Source of the DNA: JAFDZW01 sp035632315
Lineage (GTDB): Bacteria; Bacteroidota; Ignavibacteria; Palsa-1295
Length of the DNA stretch: 46,135 nucleotides
Direction: 5' to 3'
Assembly (NCBI GenBank): GCA_035632315.1
Contig: DASQGZ010000057.1
Location: 1-46,135 of the forward strand
Positions 25,217 through 33,786 of the stretch are shown here, piece by piece. Position 1 is the stretch's first letter, and each line of letters starts with the position of its first letter. Made by a program: the position numbers and the translations under genes. A model generated the notes under the pieces. That model saw only the letters and a list, made by a program, of their open reading frames with translations. It was not told where the DNA came from and searched no databases.

Positions 25217-26023
25217 TTAACTGCCGATAATACCGCGATCCGAACGACGGATGAATTCGACGATGCGTTTTGTTTCAGGTGCGTTCAGTGTTGTATCGCG
25301 TTCGATGCGCTGCAGTGCATCTGAAAAATTATGTCCGGAGAAATAAAGCATTTTGTAGACGTCCCTGATCTTTCGGATCAATTCGACACTAAAGCCTCTT
25401 CGTTCGAGTCCGATACGGTTTATCCCGATGAAGCGCGGAGGTTCGGAGCCGATAAGCGAATACGGCGGAATATCCTTACTGACAAGCAGCACGGCTCCGA
25501 CCATTGAATACGCTCCGATCATCGAAAATTGATGGATGCCAGTCAACCCGCCGACCGTGACAAACGATTCAACAGTACAATGCCCTGCCACTTGCACTCC
25601 GTTCGAAAGGACGACATAATCCCCTATCGAACAATCATGAGCAACGTGAGCATACGCCATCACAAGACAATGACTGCCAATGCGAGTAATGCCATCATGC
25701 GTACCGGCATTCCCTTTATATGAATGTTCGGTAGCACGGTGGATCGTCGCAAACTCACGGATCGTCGTATGGTCGGCAATCTCAACAAATGTTTTTTCGG
25801 CGCCGGAAAATTTGAGATCCTGCGGGACATTGGAAACAACGGCACTGTGATGCACCGTGCAATGTTTCCCGATACGAGCACCGTTAGCAATAAATGCGTT
25901 ATGTGATATTCGTGACCCCTCTCCGATCGTGACATCATCTTCGACGATCGCATACGGACCTATTTCGACATTTGCACCAAGTTCGGCTTTCGGGCTGACG
26001 ATCGCCGTTGAATGAATGCTCAC
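25217..26023 (-). CDS. lpxA: UDP-N-acetylglucosamine acyltransferase LpxA
   Basis: LpxA performs the first step of lipid A synthesis, moving an R-3-hydroxyacyl chain from ACP to UDP-GlcNAc. The 268 residues form a left-handed beta helix (about 1-190) with the catalytic His in AYAHVAHDC (His129, next to His126) followed by a helical C-terminus. The start is GTG 26023, which overlaps the lpxC/fabZ stop in a GTGA, so translation is coupled and the two enzymes of the pathway are made together. Confidence 0.96.
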   Translation of the reverse strand: MSIHSTAIVSPKAELGANVEIGPYAIVEDDVTIGEGSRISHNAFIANGARIGKHCTVHHSAVVSNVPQDLKFSGAEKTFVEIADHTTIREFATIHRATEHSYKGNAGTHDGITRIGSHCLVMAYAHVAHDCSIGDYVVLSNGVQVAGHCTVESFVTVGGLTGIHQFSMIGAYSMVGAVLLVSKDIPPYSLIGSEPPRFIGINRIGLERRGFSVELIRKIRDVYKMLYFSGHNFSDALQRIERDTTLNAPETKRIVEFIRRSDRGIIGS

Positions 26024-27426
26024 GCAGCCTCCTTATCGACAATGGCAGCCATCAATTCGGCTTCAGCAACGAGCTGCCCATCAACAAATGCTTGACCGGC
26101 AAGCTGAAAAGATTTTCCACGATTGCGTATTAATTTCACTTCGAACATCAGTTGGTCCCCGGGCGTAACAGGCTTACGGAATTTTGCTTTATCGATCGCC
26201 ATAAAATATACCAGTTTATCACTACTATCGCCAATCGAGCCGAGCATAAGCATTCCGCCTGTTTGTGCCATTGCCTCAAGAATCAGCACCCCAGGCATTA
26301 TGGGGTTATTTGGGAAATGCCCCATGAAGAACCGTTCATTATACGTGACATTCTTGATGCCGATGATCCGTTCATTACCGGGTTCGAGATCGAGCTCTAG
26401 AATGCGGTCAACGAGCAGAAACGGATACCGGTGTGGCAGAATACGTTCGATCGCCTGGATATCATAGACGGGTGCGCCGGGAGTATATTTTTTCAGATGC
26501 TTCTTTTTCTTTAATAAAGCGCGAAGTTTTTTTGCGAACTCCACATTGGAAGCGTGTCCCGGACGTGCAGCGAGAATTTGTGCCTGTAACGGAGCGCCGA
26601 CCAGTGCCAGATCTCCGAGAAGATCAAGGAGCTTGTGGCGCGCAGGCTCGTTCTTGAATCGGAGTGGTTTATTATTTAATGTACCATGTTCCCCGAGGAT
26701 CACAGAATCTTCAAGCCCCAGTTTTTTTATCAGGACATTAAGCTCTTTCTCAGATTCTTTGCCGTCAACAATCACGATGGCATTATCAAGATTGCCGCCT
26801 TTAATGAGACCTTGCTTGCGAAGCATCTCAACTTCATGCAGGAAACAAAACGTACGTGCAGGCGCAAAGTCGCTCACAAATTCTTTTTCCAACGAAAATA
26901 AACCGGTATGCTGACTGCCGAGCGCGGGGTTGTTGTAATCGATCATCACGGTCATCCGGTAATCGTCAGCGAGTGGAAGTGCAACGATCTCGACACCTTT
27001 TTCTTCATTCGAAAATGAGATCGTACTGTCTATCACAAGAAAGCCGCGAGGAACGGCCTGTTCTTCAAAACCGGCATTAACCAACGGCTCAGCGTATGGC
27101 ATCGAACTTCCGTCGCCGATCGGCGGCTCGTTGGCCGAAAGTTCGATACGGACATTATCGATCTCGAGGCCGACAACGGCGGCAAGCACATGCTCGACCG
27201 TATGCACATTCGCGCCGTTGTTGCTGATCGTGGTGCCACGCGAGATGTCGGTAACAAAATCGACAAGCGCCGGTATCTCCGGCGAGCCCTCAAGATCACG
27301 GCGAACAAAGCGGATACCGTGATCGGCAGGTGCAGGATGGAACTCGATCGTGCTCGGGTTGCCGGTATGCAGGCCGACCCCTTCGAGCCGAACGATCCTC
27401 CCTATTGTGCGTTGCGTAATTCGCAT
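26020..27426 (-). CDS. lpxC/fabZ: LpxC/FabZ fusion: deacetylase plus hydroxyacyl-ACP dehydratase
   Basis: One chain of 468 residues joins two enzymes. LpxC (about 1-300) deacetylates UDP-3-O-acyl-GlcNAc, the committed lipid A step; its zinc site is visible as HTVEH (His79), His264 and Asp268 in HKLLD, with Glu78 and His291 as likely catalytic residues. FabZ (about 320-465) dehydrates 3-hydroxyacyl-ACP; it has PHRYPFLLVDRI, the catalytic His370 in GHFPNNPIMPG and Glu384. The linker (about 303-315) is a lysine-rich helix. The fusion is a known trait of Bacteroidota and Chlorobiota. It shares the 3-hydroxyacyl-ACP pool between fatty acid and lipid A branches. Confidence 0.97.
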   Translation of the reverse strand: MRITQRTIGRIVRLEGVGLHTGNPSTIEFHPAPADHGIRFVRRDLEGSPEIPALVDFVTDISRGTTISNNGANVHTVEHVLAAVVGLEIDNVRIELSANEPPIGDGSSMPYAEPLVNAGFEEQAVPRGFLVIDSTISFSNEEKGVEIVALPLADDYRMTVMIDYNNPALGSQHTGLFSLEKEFVSDFAPARTFCFLHEVEMLRKQGLIKGGNLDNAIVIVDGKESEKELNVLIKKLGLEDSVILGEHGTLNNKPLRFKNEPARHKLLDLLGDLALVGAPLQAQILAARPGHASNVEFAKKLRALLKKKKHLKKYTPGAPVYDIQAIERILPHRYPFLLVDRILELDLEPGNERIIGIKNVTYNERFFMGHFPNNPIMPGVLILEAMAQTGGMLMLGSIGDSSDKLVYFMAIDKAKFRKPVTPGDQLMFEVKLIRNRGKSFQLAGQAFVDGQLVAEAELMAAIVDKEAA

Positions 27427-27545
27427 AAGTTAAGATAACAAAAATACGTAAGGAATGCTCTCGCAGGTATTTGAACCCTTTCCTTCGTAGATTTGCTTAT
27501 GTTTGTGTCGTTTACAGGCCTTTGGCTTTTTGAAGAAGCTCCAGA

Positions 27546-28322
27546 ATGATGACGAAACAAGTTGTAGTGATACTTACGACGGCAGCACTGCTCGTCTCGG
27601 GGTGCCGCACGTCGCAGCAATCGAGACGGTCGAACAATAATGCGTCAAAAAATGCTGCTGTCGTGCAAACAAAAACGATGGATTCGTTATTACTTGTTCA
27701 GGATAAACTTATTACCGTCATTGATACGATGTCCGGCGTGATCGCTGCTGATCACAGACGCATCACTGATCTCGAACGCCAAGTTGCACAGCTTCGCAGT
27801 ATGCTCGAATCACAAAGCTATACACAGAGCCAGCGAGCGGCGTCGCCTCCGGTGCCAATTCAGCAGCCGGCGCAGAATGCTCAGCCCGATCGCAGCCTTA
27901 CCGGTGCGCCTGTCCAACCTTCTCCCCCTGAACGAGCAGTTCAACCGATCAAAGAGAATAATTCATACACTGATGCCCTGCGCCTTTTTAATGAAGGAAA
28001 ATTTGTCGATGCTGTTGCCGCGTTCGACGATCTTTCACGAAAAGATAATTCGTCACCACTTGCTCCGAATTATGCATATTGGAAAGGCGAATCGCTGTAT
28101 GCCTTAGGAGAATACAACGAAGCGATCAGAACATTCCATACGTTGCTCGAGTCTTTCCCCGGATCATCGAAAGCGCCTGATGCCGAGTTTAAGATCGGGG
28201 CATCATATGAAAAACTCGGTGATCTGACTAATGCAAAAAGTGCATATCAGCGGCTGATCTTATCCTTTCCTGAGAGCGATGTTCGCTCTCGCGCCGAACT
28301 TCGTCTTAACAAATTGAAATAA
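27546..28322 (+). CDS. YbgF/CpoB-like lipoprotein with TPR repeats
   Basis: The 258-residue lipoprotein has a signal ending LLVSGC (Cys20), a coiled-coil section (about 45-92, ISDLERQVAQLRSM-like), a Pro/Gln-rich linker (about 97-140) and three TPR repeats (about 145-258) in the YbgF pattern YTDALRLFNEGKF, APNYAYWKGESLYALGEY and FKIGASYEKLGD. In Proteobacteria CpoB/YbgF helps the Tol-Pal system and PBP1B during division. No tol or pal gene lies here, so the exact role is unclear. It is 6 bp ahead of the beta-barrel gene. Confidence 0.85.
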   Translation: MMTKQVVVILTTAALLVSGCRTSQQSRRSNNNASKNAAVVQTKTMDSLLLVQDKLITVIDTMSGVIAADHRRITDLERQVAQLRSMLESQSYTQSQRAASPPVPIQQPAQNAQPDRSLTGAPVQPSPPERAVQPIKENNSYTDALRLFNEGKFVDAVAAFDDLSRKDNSSPLAPNYAYWKGESLYALGEYNEAIRTFHTLLESFPGSSKAPDAEFKIGASYEKLGDLTNAKSAYQRLILSFPESDVRSRAELRLNKLK

Positions 28323-28328
28323 TCCGCA

Positions 28329-29162
28329 ATGACTATGACGAACCGTATTTTGAATCTCATTGCTCTTATCGTGCTCTTTGCAACGATCACCGTCCCCGTA
28401 TTCGCTCAGGAAAATGGCGATGTTATCACTCCGGCTGATGAGGAATCTCATCCGACGTTATTCTCCGTCAAACTTTCCAGCGGTTACGGCATCGGCAGAG
28501 CGAGGCAGATCTATGGGTTTAATGGCTCCGACGCAGTGTACTGGAGCACCGGGCAGGGTGTAAAGATGGATATGGCGTTCGATGTGCCGCTATTACCTGT
28601 CGAAATGATCAACTCCGACGGCGAAGAATACGGCCCGGAGAAGATCCCTTACGTCGGACTCGAACTCGAGCTCGGCACAGGGTATCATATCTCGACCGGA
28701 GGAACAACCGTTGACGGTTCGAGTATTGGTTCAACAGTTACAAAACGATTGAGCACCTACATCCCGATCACACTCGGACTCAATGCCCGTGCAAGTTTCG
28801 GGCCTGGCCTGCCATCGGTTTATATCGGAGCTGGAGGCGGTATTCATATCAAAGCGATCTATGAAGATAATATTTCATACTCATATTCTTCTGAAACGAT
28901 CACTCGGACATACGACCCACCGTTGCCATTTGAACTCTATGGTGCACTCGGGATTGAAGTTCCATTAATGTATTCACCCGATGACGGCAATAGCGCACTT
29001 GATCTGTTTGGTCAAGTACGGTTAACCGAAGCGACGAATTATATTTATCAATATACTCAAACATCCTCGTCGGGATCAAGTACGGTCGTCAAACTGCTTG
29101 GCAATACCCAAGCGGCATCGAATATTGCGTTCAGTCTTGGGATCAAGATCAATATTTATTAA
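28329..29162 (+). CDS. Outer-membrane beta-barrel protein, unknown function
   Basis: The 277-residue product has a signal peptide (about 1-26, ending VFAQ) and a mature chain of alternating polar and aromatic strands rich in Gly, Ser and Tyr. It ends in SLGIKINIY, a terminal strand suited to BAM recognition. No family motif is recognisable. It lies between two TPR lipoproteins with 6 and 14 bp gaps, so the three are probably cotranscribed and may act together at the outer membrane. Confidence 0.72.
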   Translation: MTMTNRILNLIALIVLFATITVPVFAQENGDVITPADEESHPTLFSVKLSSGYGIGRARQIYGFNGSDAVYWSTGQGVKMDMAFDVPLLPVEMINSDGEEYGPEKIPYVGLELELGTGYHISTGGTTVDGSSIGSTVTKRLSTYIPITLGLNARASFGPGLPSVYIGAGGGIHIKAIYEDNISYSYSSETITRTYDPPLPFELYGALGIEVPLMYSPDDGNSALDLFGQVRLTEATNYIYQYTQTSSSGSSTVVKLLGNTQAASNIAFSLGIKINIY

Positions 29163-29176
29163 TTAGGGAGCATACA

Positions 29177-29833
29177 ATGACAACAACCCGCATATTCATC
29201 GTGCTCCTTGCAGCAATTACGATCATCTCTGTCGAATCTTGCCGTCCGCGTGCATCGAAAAATCGAACTACAAAAAAACAACCGACACAGCAGCCGCAGC
29301 AAACCGCTTCGAACGCTCCATCGGCAAGTCAGGTAATGCACCGGGCTGACAGTGTTCTCGCAAAAGTAGGTTCGATGAACTCTGCCGATCTCGATATTGC
29401 CAACGTTCAGCCGCAGGATTACCCTCAGTCACCAAATTCGATGTCCGGGTACGTACCTCGTCCTGATCTGACGGCATATTCAAATTATCAAGCTGCACTT
29501 GCGGCATATAACGCAAGCGATTACGAACAAGCGATCTCATTGCTCTCTCAAATAATTATTAACGGCAATCCGCCTGAGCTTGTCCCGAATGCATACTATT
29601 GGCTCGGTGAATGTTTTTATGCCGAAGGCCGATTCGCCGATGCAACGCAATATTTCGAGTATACAACACAAGTCGGACCTACCTACAAAAAAGAGGTTGC
29701 GCTCTACAAACTTGCCCGCTGCAATTATTCGATCGGCAATACCCAAGCGGCGTCGATGTGGTTCGAGCGCTTGAGAGCCGAGTATCCGAATACAAAATAC
29801 TCGAAAGCACTTCGCAAAATAGGTGTCCAATGA
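29177..29833 (+). CDS. TPR lipoprotein, YbgF-like
   Basis: The 218-residue protein has a signal peptide ending ISVESC (Cys22, an acceptable but weak lipobox) and a Gln/Thr/Pro-rich stretch (about 24-52). TPR repeats follow at about 110-218 (YQAALAAYNASDYEQAISLL, YYWLGECFYAEGRFADATQYF, ALYKLARCNYSIGNTQAA). A Shine-Dalgarno-like AGGGAG lies 7 bp before ATG 29177, one of few in the window. It resembles the lipoprotein at 27546 in layout, and both flank a barrel gene. Confidence 0.8.
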   Translation: MTTTRIFIVLLAAITIISVESCRPRASKNRTTKKQPTQQPQQTASNAPSASQVMHRADSVLAKVGSMNSADLDIANVQPQDYPQSPNSMSGYVPRPDLTAYSNYQAALAAYNASDYEQAISLLSQIIINGNPPELVPNAYYWLGECFYAEGRFADATQYFEYTTQVGPTYKKEVALYKLARCNYSIGNTQAASMWFERLRAEYPNTKYSKALRKIGVQ

Positions 29834-29842
29834 TGATTACCA

Positions 29843-29862
29843 GGGCGGTCTGACGGCCGCCC
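29843..29862 (+). terminator. GC-rich hairpin after the TPR lipoprotein
   Basis: GGGCGG and CCGCCC pair around an 8-base loop 10 bp past the stop. No U-run follows, so it may only be a stability element before livK. Confidence 0.35.
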
Positions 29863-29936
29863 CGAATGCCATAAATACGGAATGTTCCGCCTCTACCCTA
29901 AGTTTATTCTACCCTGCATTCATTTTTAGCTACGAT

Positions 29937-31142
29937 ATGAAAAGATATATTTTGATGCTCGCGGTGCTTACGGCTTATACTGCGCTGACACTCTCGTCCT
30001 GCAAAAAAGAAGGCGGGGCGGGCGGTGATAAGATCGTCGTCGGCGAATTTGCTTCGATGACAGGACAAACCGCTACCTTCGGTCAATCGGTCCATAGTGG
30101 TACTACTCTTGCTATAGAAGAGATCAATCAATCGGGTGGCGTCCTCGGCAAACAGATCGACCTGCATAGCGAAGACGATCAGTCCAAAACCGAAGATGCG
30201 ACCGCTGCAGTACAGAAACTCATCAATCGCGATAAAGTCGTCGCTTTGCTCGGCGAAGTTGCTTCGAGTCGTTCAAAAGCCGGCGGACCGATCGCCCAGC
30301 AAGCGAAGATCCCGATGATCTCACCTGCTTCGACCAATGAAGATGTGACGAAGATCGGCGATTATATTTTCCGTGTCTGTTTTATCGATCCGTTCCAAGG
30401 GAATGCCCTCGCGTCCTTCGGAATGAAATCGCTCGGCGCCAAACGCGCAGCCATTTTAGAAGACGTGAAGCAGGATTATTCTATCGGACTTGCGTCAAGC
30501 TTCCGCGAGACGTTCCGCAAGAACAGCGGCGAAATCGTCAGCGAGCAAAGCTACTCCTCCGGCGACAAAGATTTCCGTGCTGCGCTGACTTCGATTCGCG
30601 AGACAAACCCCGACGTCATTTTCGTGCCCGGCTATTATAGCGAAGTATCACTGATCGTACGTCAGGCACGTGAACTCGGCATTACAGTCCCGATGCTCGG
30701 CGGCGACGGCTGGGATTCACCTGAGCTGACAAAAGGAGCTGAGAAAGTATTCATGAATACTTATTTCTCAAATCACTTCTCGACCGAAGACCCAGACCCC
30801 GCAGTACAGAATTTCGTGACGAAATATAAAGCAAAATATCATTCCGATCCCGACGCAATGGCAGCACTCGGCTACGACGCCGCTCGTATTCTCGCCGATG
30901 CCTTCAAACGTGCCGGCTCGACTGACCCCGCAAAACTGCGCGATGCAATTGCTGCCACAAAAGATTTTGACGGTGTCACTGGAAAGATCACGATCAATGC
31001 AGAGCGCAATGCCGAAAAACCGATCACCATCCTAAAGATCGTTGACGGCAAATATCATTTTGCGCAACGCATCGGACCAAACGGGGAGACGCAGACTGAG
31101 TTTAAAGCCGAAACTCCGGCAACCGCACCTGAAAAAAAATAA
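29937..31142 (+). CDS. Branched-chain amino acid type ABC substrate-binding lipoprotein (LivK-like)
   Basis: The 401-residue product starts at ATG 29937 (MKRYILMLAVL) and has a lipobox LSSC (Cys22). The mature protein is a periplasmic-binding type I fold: IVVGEFASMTGQTATFGQSV, EEINQSGGVLGKQIDLHSED, VALLGEVASSRSKAGGPIAQ, FVPGYYSEVSLIVRQARELG and GYDAARILADAF are typical of LivK. The ligand may be an amino acid, urea or a short-chain amide; the sequence cannot settle it. An earlier start would overlap the TPR gene and lacks a signal. A terminator follows before the TIR gene. Confidence 0.9.
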   Translation: MKRYILMLAVLTAYTALTLSSCKKEGGAGGDKIVVGEFASMTGQTATFGQSVHSGTTLAIEEINQSGGVLGKQIDLHSEDDQSKTEDATAAVQKLINRDKVVALLGEVASSRSKAGGPIAQQAKIPMISPASTNEDVTKIGDYIFRVCFIDPFQGNALASFGMKSLGAKRAAILEDVKQDYSIGLASSFRETFRKNSGEIVSEQSYSSGDKDFRAALTSIRETNPDVIFVPGYYSEVSLIVRQARELGITVPMLGGDGWDSPELTKGAEKVFMNTYFSNHFSTEDPDPAVQNFVTKYKAKYHSDPDAMAALGYDAARILADAFKRAGSTDPAKLRDAIAATKDFDGVTGKITINAERNAEKPITILKIVDGKYHFAQRIGPNGETQTEFKAETPATAPEKK

Positions 31143-31166
31143 GCTGTGGCGACATCTATTTTCATG

Positions 31167-31201
31167 CAAGGGCGCACTGAACGTGCCCTTGTATTTTTTT
31201 T
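31167..31201 (+). terminator. Intrinsic terminator after livK
   Basis: CAAGGGC plus two further pairs (31167-31175 with 31183-31191, one G-T) make a 9-bp stem followed by a run of eight T. It separates livK from the TIR gene. Confidence 0.82.
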
Positions 31202-31277
31202 AAAAATGTCGTATCTTTATAGGTCATTTATCATCTAACTACTCAAAATTGTCTTTTTCTCTGAAATTGCTTCTGTA

Positions 31278-32762
31278 ATGGAACCTGCGATTTTCATCAG
31301 TTATTCACGCGACGATGAACGCCATGCAAAGCATCTGCTTGCATTACTTCGACGTCAGGGATATTCTGTGTGGATCGACCAGGAGGCGATCGCAGGGGCA
31401 TCAATATGGTCTGACGAGATAGTTGATAATATCAAAAAGAGCGATATTTTTATCGCACTTATTTCTGCGGCCTCAGCTGCTTCGAATAATGTCGGGAAAG
31501 AGATCGCGCTTGCTGCCGAACACGGCAAAGTTATTTTGCCGATTGAGATCGGAACAGCTAAACTGCCGGGGCGGCTTGAATATGCGTTGGCAGGGATCCA
31601 GCGAACAAGTTTCAACGATGAGGATGCTATCCTCCATGCCGTCCGAAGTCAGGTGGCTAAACTCGAAGGCTCTGAAGGCGTCGCCAGCCTAAAAGGAAGA
31701 TCGAGATCTCATGTAAAGCGGCTTCGAACTGCGATTCTCCTCTCTGGAGTATTAGTGATCACTATCATATTATTTTTGGTGTTTCAACGCTCGTCCACAA
31801 CATCAAAATCTGATAATGCCGTCGCCGTATTGCCGTTTGCCACGCTCAATTTGGATAAAGACAGCACTCACAACCTCGATATTTTTTCAGAAGGAATTCT
31901 CACGCGGCTCACAACGGTGAACACCCTTTCGACTGTTGCAGCAAGTGTTTCTGCGACGTACAAAGATTCGCGGCTCAATGCGCTTGCAATCGCTCGGGAA
32001 TTGAACGCTCGGTTCATCGTCGAGGGGCTTGTACGAAAAACGCATGATGTCAATTTCATCTCCGTGCGTATATTCGACGCAAAAAAAGGCGGCGAGATCT
32101 GGGAAGAATCGTTTACAGGAAATAACCGCGAATTATTTCCGATACGCGAACACATCGCCGGCGAATTGACCTCATTTCTTCATGACGTGACTGGTAGTGA
32201 AATGGAACTTCAGCAAGCTGAAGCGGAGCTGGCAGCCCATCCGAACGATGCGTCAGCCAATGCACGAGTAGCGAATATGCTTCTCGGGACAGATAAGACT
32301 CGCTCGCTTGATCTCTTCAATAAAGCGATCAAACTCGATTCGGGTAATTTCGGCTACTATCTGAGCGCAGGTATCGTTGCCGAACGGGAGAGCGACAGGA
32401 GCCTTGCTAAAGCCTATGGCAGAATTGCTCTTAGGCTGTGCACCAAACAGGTCGAAGCTCATCCGGATAGCGCCTTAATTACAATAAATTATGTGCTCGC
32501 ACTTGACATGGCCGGAGATGGCGAAGAGGCTGAAGCAGTATATGATTCACTGTTGCACCGAGACCCGGCAAACGTTCGGCTGAACTATAATTATGCCTGC
32601 TGCCTCGCACGTCAAGGCAAAGCCGACCAAACAGTCGATCTGCTTTCAAAGCTGTTTACATTTGCCCCCGGGAAAAAGAACGAAGTCCTTTCCGATCCCG
32701 ATTTCGATAATATACGATCGAGTCCGCGCTACCAAAAACTTATGTACGGCTTCGGGCAATAA
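31278..32762 (+). CDS. TIR domain - membrane - TolB_N/FlgO-like - TPR protein
   Basis: The 494-residue protein opens with a TIR domain (about 4-95): IFISYSRDDERHAKHLL, GYSVWIDQEAI, SDIFIALISAASAAS, and a conserved acidic residue Glu75 in GKEIALAAE, the position that is catalytic in TIR NAD-cleaving enzymes. A membrane helix follows (about 151-169), with the TIR side cytoplasmic by the positive-inside rule. The next part (about 180-300, AVAVLPFATLN, FSEGILTRLTTV, ARELNARFIVEGLVRK, RIFDAKKGGEIWEESF) matches the TolB-N/FlgO-like module seen in adenylate cyclase-type receptors, and the end (about 310-460) has TPR-like repeats. It looks like a receptor that senses outside and signals inside. It sits between livK and livH with its own terminator-bounded unit. 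Not seen in classic defence islands. Function unknown. Confidence 0.85.
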   Translation: MEPAIFISYSRDDERHAKHLLALLRRQGYSVWIDQEAIAGASIWSDEIVDNIKKSDIFIALISAASAASNNVGKEIALAAEHGKVILPIEIGTAKLPGRLEYALAGIQRTSFNDEDAILHAVRSQVAKLEGSEGVASLKGRSRSHVKRLRTAILLSGVLVITIILFLVFQRSSTTSKSDNAVAVLPFATLNLDKDSTHNLDIFSEGILTRLTTVNTLSTVAASVSATYKDSRLNALAIARELNARFIVEGLVRKTHDVNFISVRIFDAKKGGEIWEESFTGNNRELFPIREHIAGELTSFLHDVTGSEMELQQAEAELAAHPNDASANARVANMLLGTDKTRSLDLFNKAIKLDSGNFGYYLSAGIVAERESDRSLAKAYGRIALRLCTKQVEAHPDSALITINYVLALDMAGDGEEAEAVYDSLLHRDPANVRLNYNYACCLARQGKADQTVDLLSKLFTFAPGKKNEVLSDPDFDNIRSSPRYQKLMYGFGQ

Positions 32763-32851
32763 AGAGAAAACCAAAAATCGGTAGACTCTCAGACTACGCT
32801 CTGCTTCTTGTTCTAGGGTTCTGATTAACAGGGGCAGTTTGCTTTCATTGG

Positions 32852-32859
32852 TATCTTTG
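32852..32859 (+). promoter_or_regulatory. Possible -7 box for livH-livM
   Basis: TATCTTTG fits TAnnTTTG and lies 22 bp before the livH start, so the transcript would start close to the ATG. The -33 TTG is not at the usual distance. It would separate livH-livM-hit from the TIR gene. Confidence 0.35.
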
Positions 32860-32880
32860 TATCCTAGACTTTTAGACAAA

Positions 32881-33786
32881 ATGGGAGAACTACTCCAACA
32901 GTTAGTCAACGGCATCTCGCTCGGCGCCATTTATGCGCTGATCGCACTCGGCTATACGATGATCTACGGCGTGCTGCGGTTCATTAACTTTGCGCATGGC
33001 GACGTGTTCATGGTCGGTGCATTTGCGGGGTATTTTGTTGCAAATGCGATCTCGCATGTTTTGCCCATTGGTTCGGTCGGCGCCACGGTTGTCGTTTTTA
33101 TTTCTGCAATGGCGATCTGTGCGGCACTCGGTGCGACGATCGAATATCTTGCTTATCGTCCGCTTCGCACACGTCCCAAACTTACAGTGCTTATTACAGC
33201 GATCGGTGTCTCGCTTTTTCTCGAATATCTTTCGCAATTATTATTCGGTGCAACGCCGCGTGGATTCCCCGAGATCATATCGAACGAACCGTTCATCAAA
33301 ACGAAACTTGTTACCGTCAATATCGTCGGCGCTGTCGTGATCATCACTTCACTTGTCCTGATGTATGCACTACGTATTGTTGTGATGAAAACGAAGATCG
33401 GTACGGCGATGCGCGCTGTAAGCTTCAGCCAGCAGGCAGCGAGCCTGATGGGAATTAACATCTCGAAAGTGATCACATTTACGTTTATGACCGGCAGCGC
33501 ACTTGCTGCTGCCGGTGGTGTACTTTATGGTGCTTCATATCCGAGTATCGATCCATTAATGGGTATCCTGCCCGGACTCAAGGCATTTGTTGCCGCTGTA
33601 CTCGGCGGTATCGGGAATATACCGGGCGCAGCGCTCGGTGCGTTCATTATCGGTATCGTCGAAAGTTTTATCGGCGGGACGTTCCTTTCGACATATCGCG
33701 ACGCCATCGTTTTCGCGATTCTGATCGGCATTCTCATTTTCAAGCCAAGCGGTATCCTCGGCAGAAATGAGGTGGAGAAAGTCTAA
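32881..33786 (+). CDS. livH: Branched-chain amino acid ABC permease LivH-like
   Basis: The 301-residue inner-membrane permease starts MGELLQQLVNGISLGAIYAL and has the LivH landmarks ALGYTMIYGVLRFINFAHGD, the EAA-like AVSFSQQAASLMGINI region and AFVAAVLGGIGNIPGAALGAF. About eight hydrophobic segments are seen. It pairs with LivM to form the membrane channel for the LivK ligand. Its TAA overlaps the livM ATG by one base, so the two are coupled. Confidence 0.93.
   Translation: MGELLQQLVNGISLGAIYALIALGYTMIYGVLRFINFAHGDVFMVGAFAGYFVANAISHVLPIGSVGATVVVFISAMAICAALGATIEYLAYRPLRTRPKLTVLITAIGVSLFLEYLSQLLFGATPRGFPEIISNEPFIKTKLVTVNIVGAVVIITSLVLMYALRIVVMKTKIGTAMRAVSFSQQAASLMGINISKVITFTFMTGSALAAAGGVLYGASYPSIDPLMGILPGLKAFVAAVLGGIGNIPGAALGAFIIGIVESFIGGTFLSTYRDAIVFAILIGILIFKPSGILGRNEVEKV

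Noticed and set aside
29823..29936. Upstream extension of the livK gene
   Set aside because: It would overlap the preceding TPR lipoprotein and place the lipobox far from the N-terminus.
31278..32762. A TIR-based anti-phage defence system such as Thoeris
   Set aside because: No sirtuin, Macro or effector partner and no defence genes nearby; the receptor-like membrane architecture differs.
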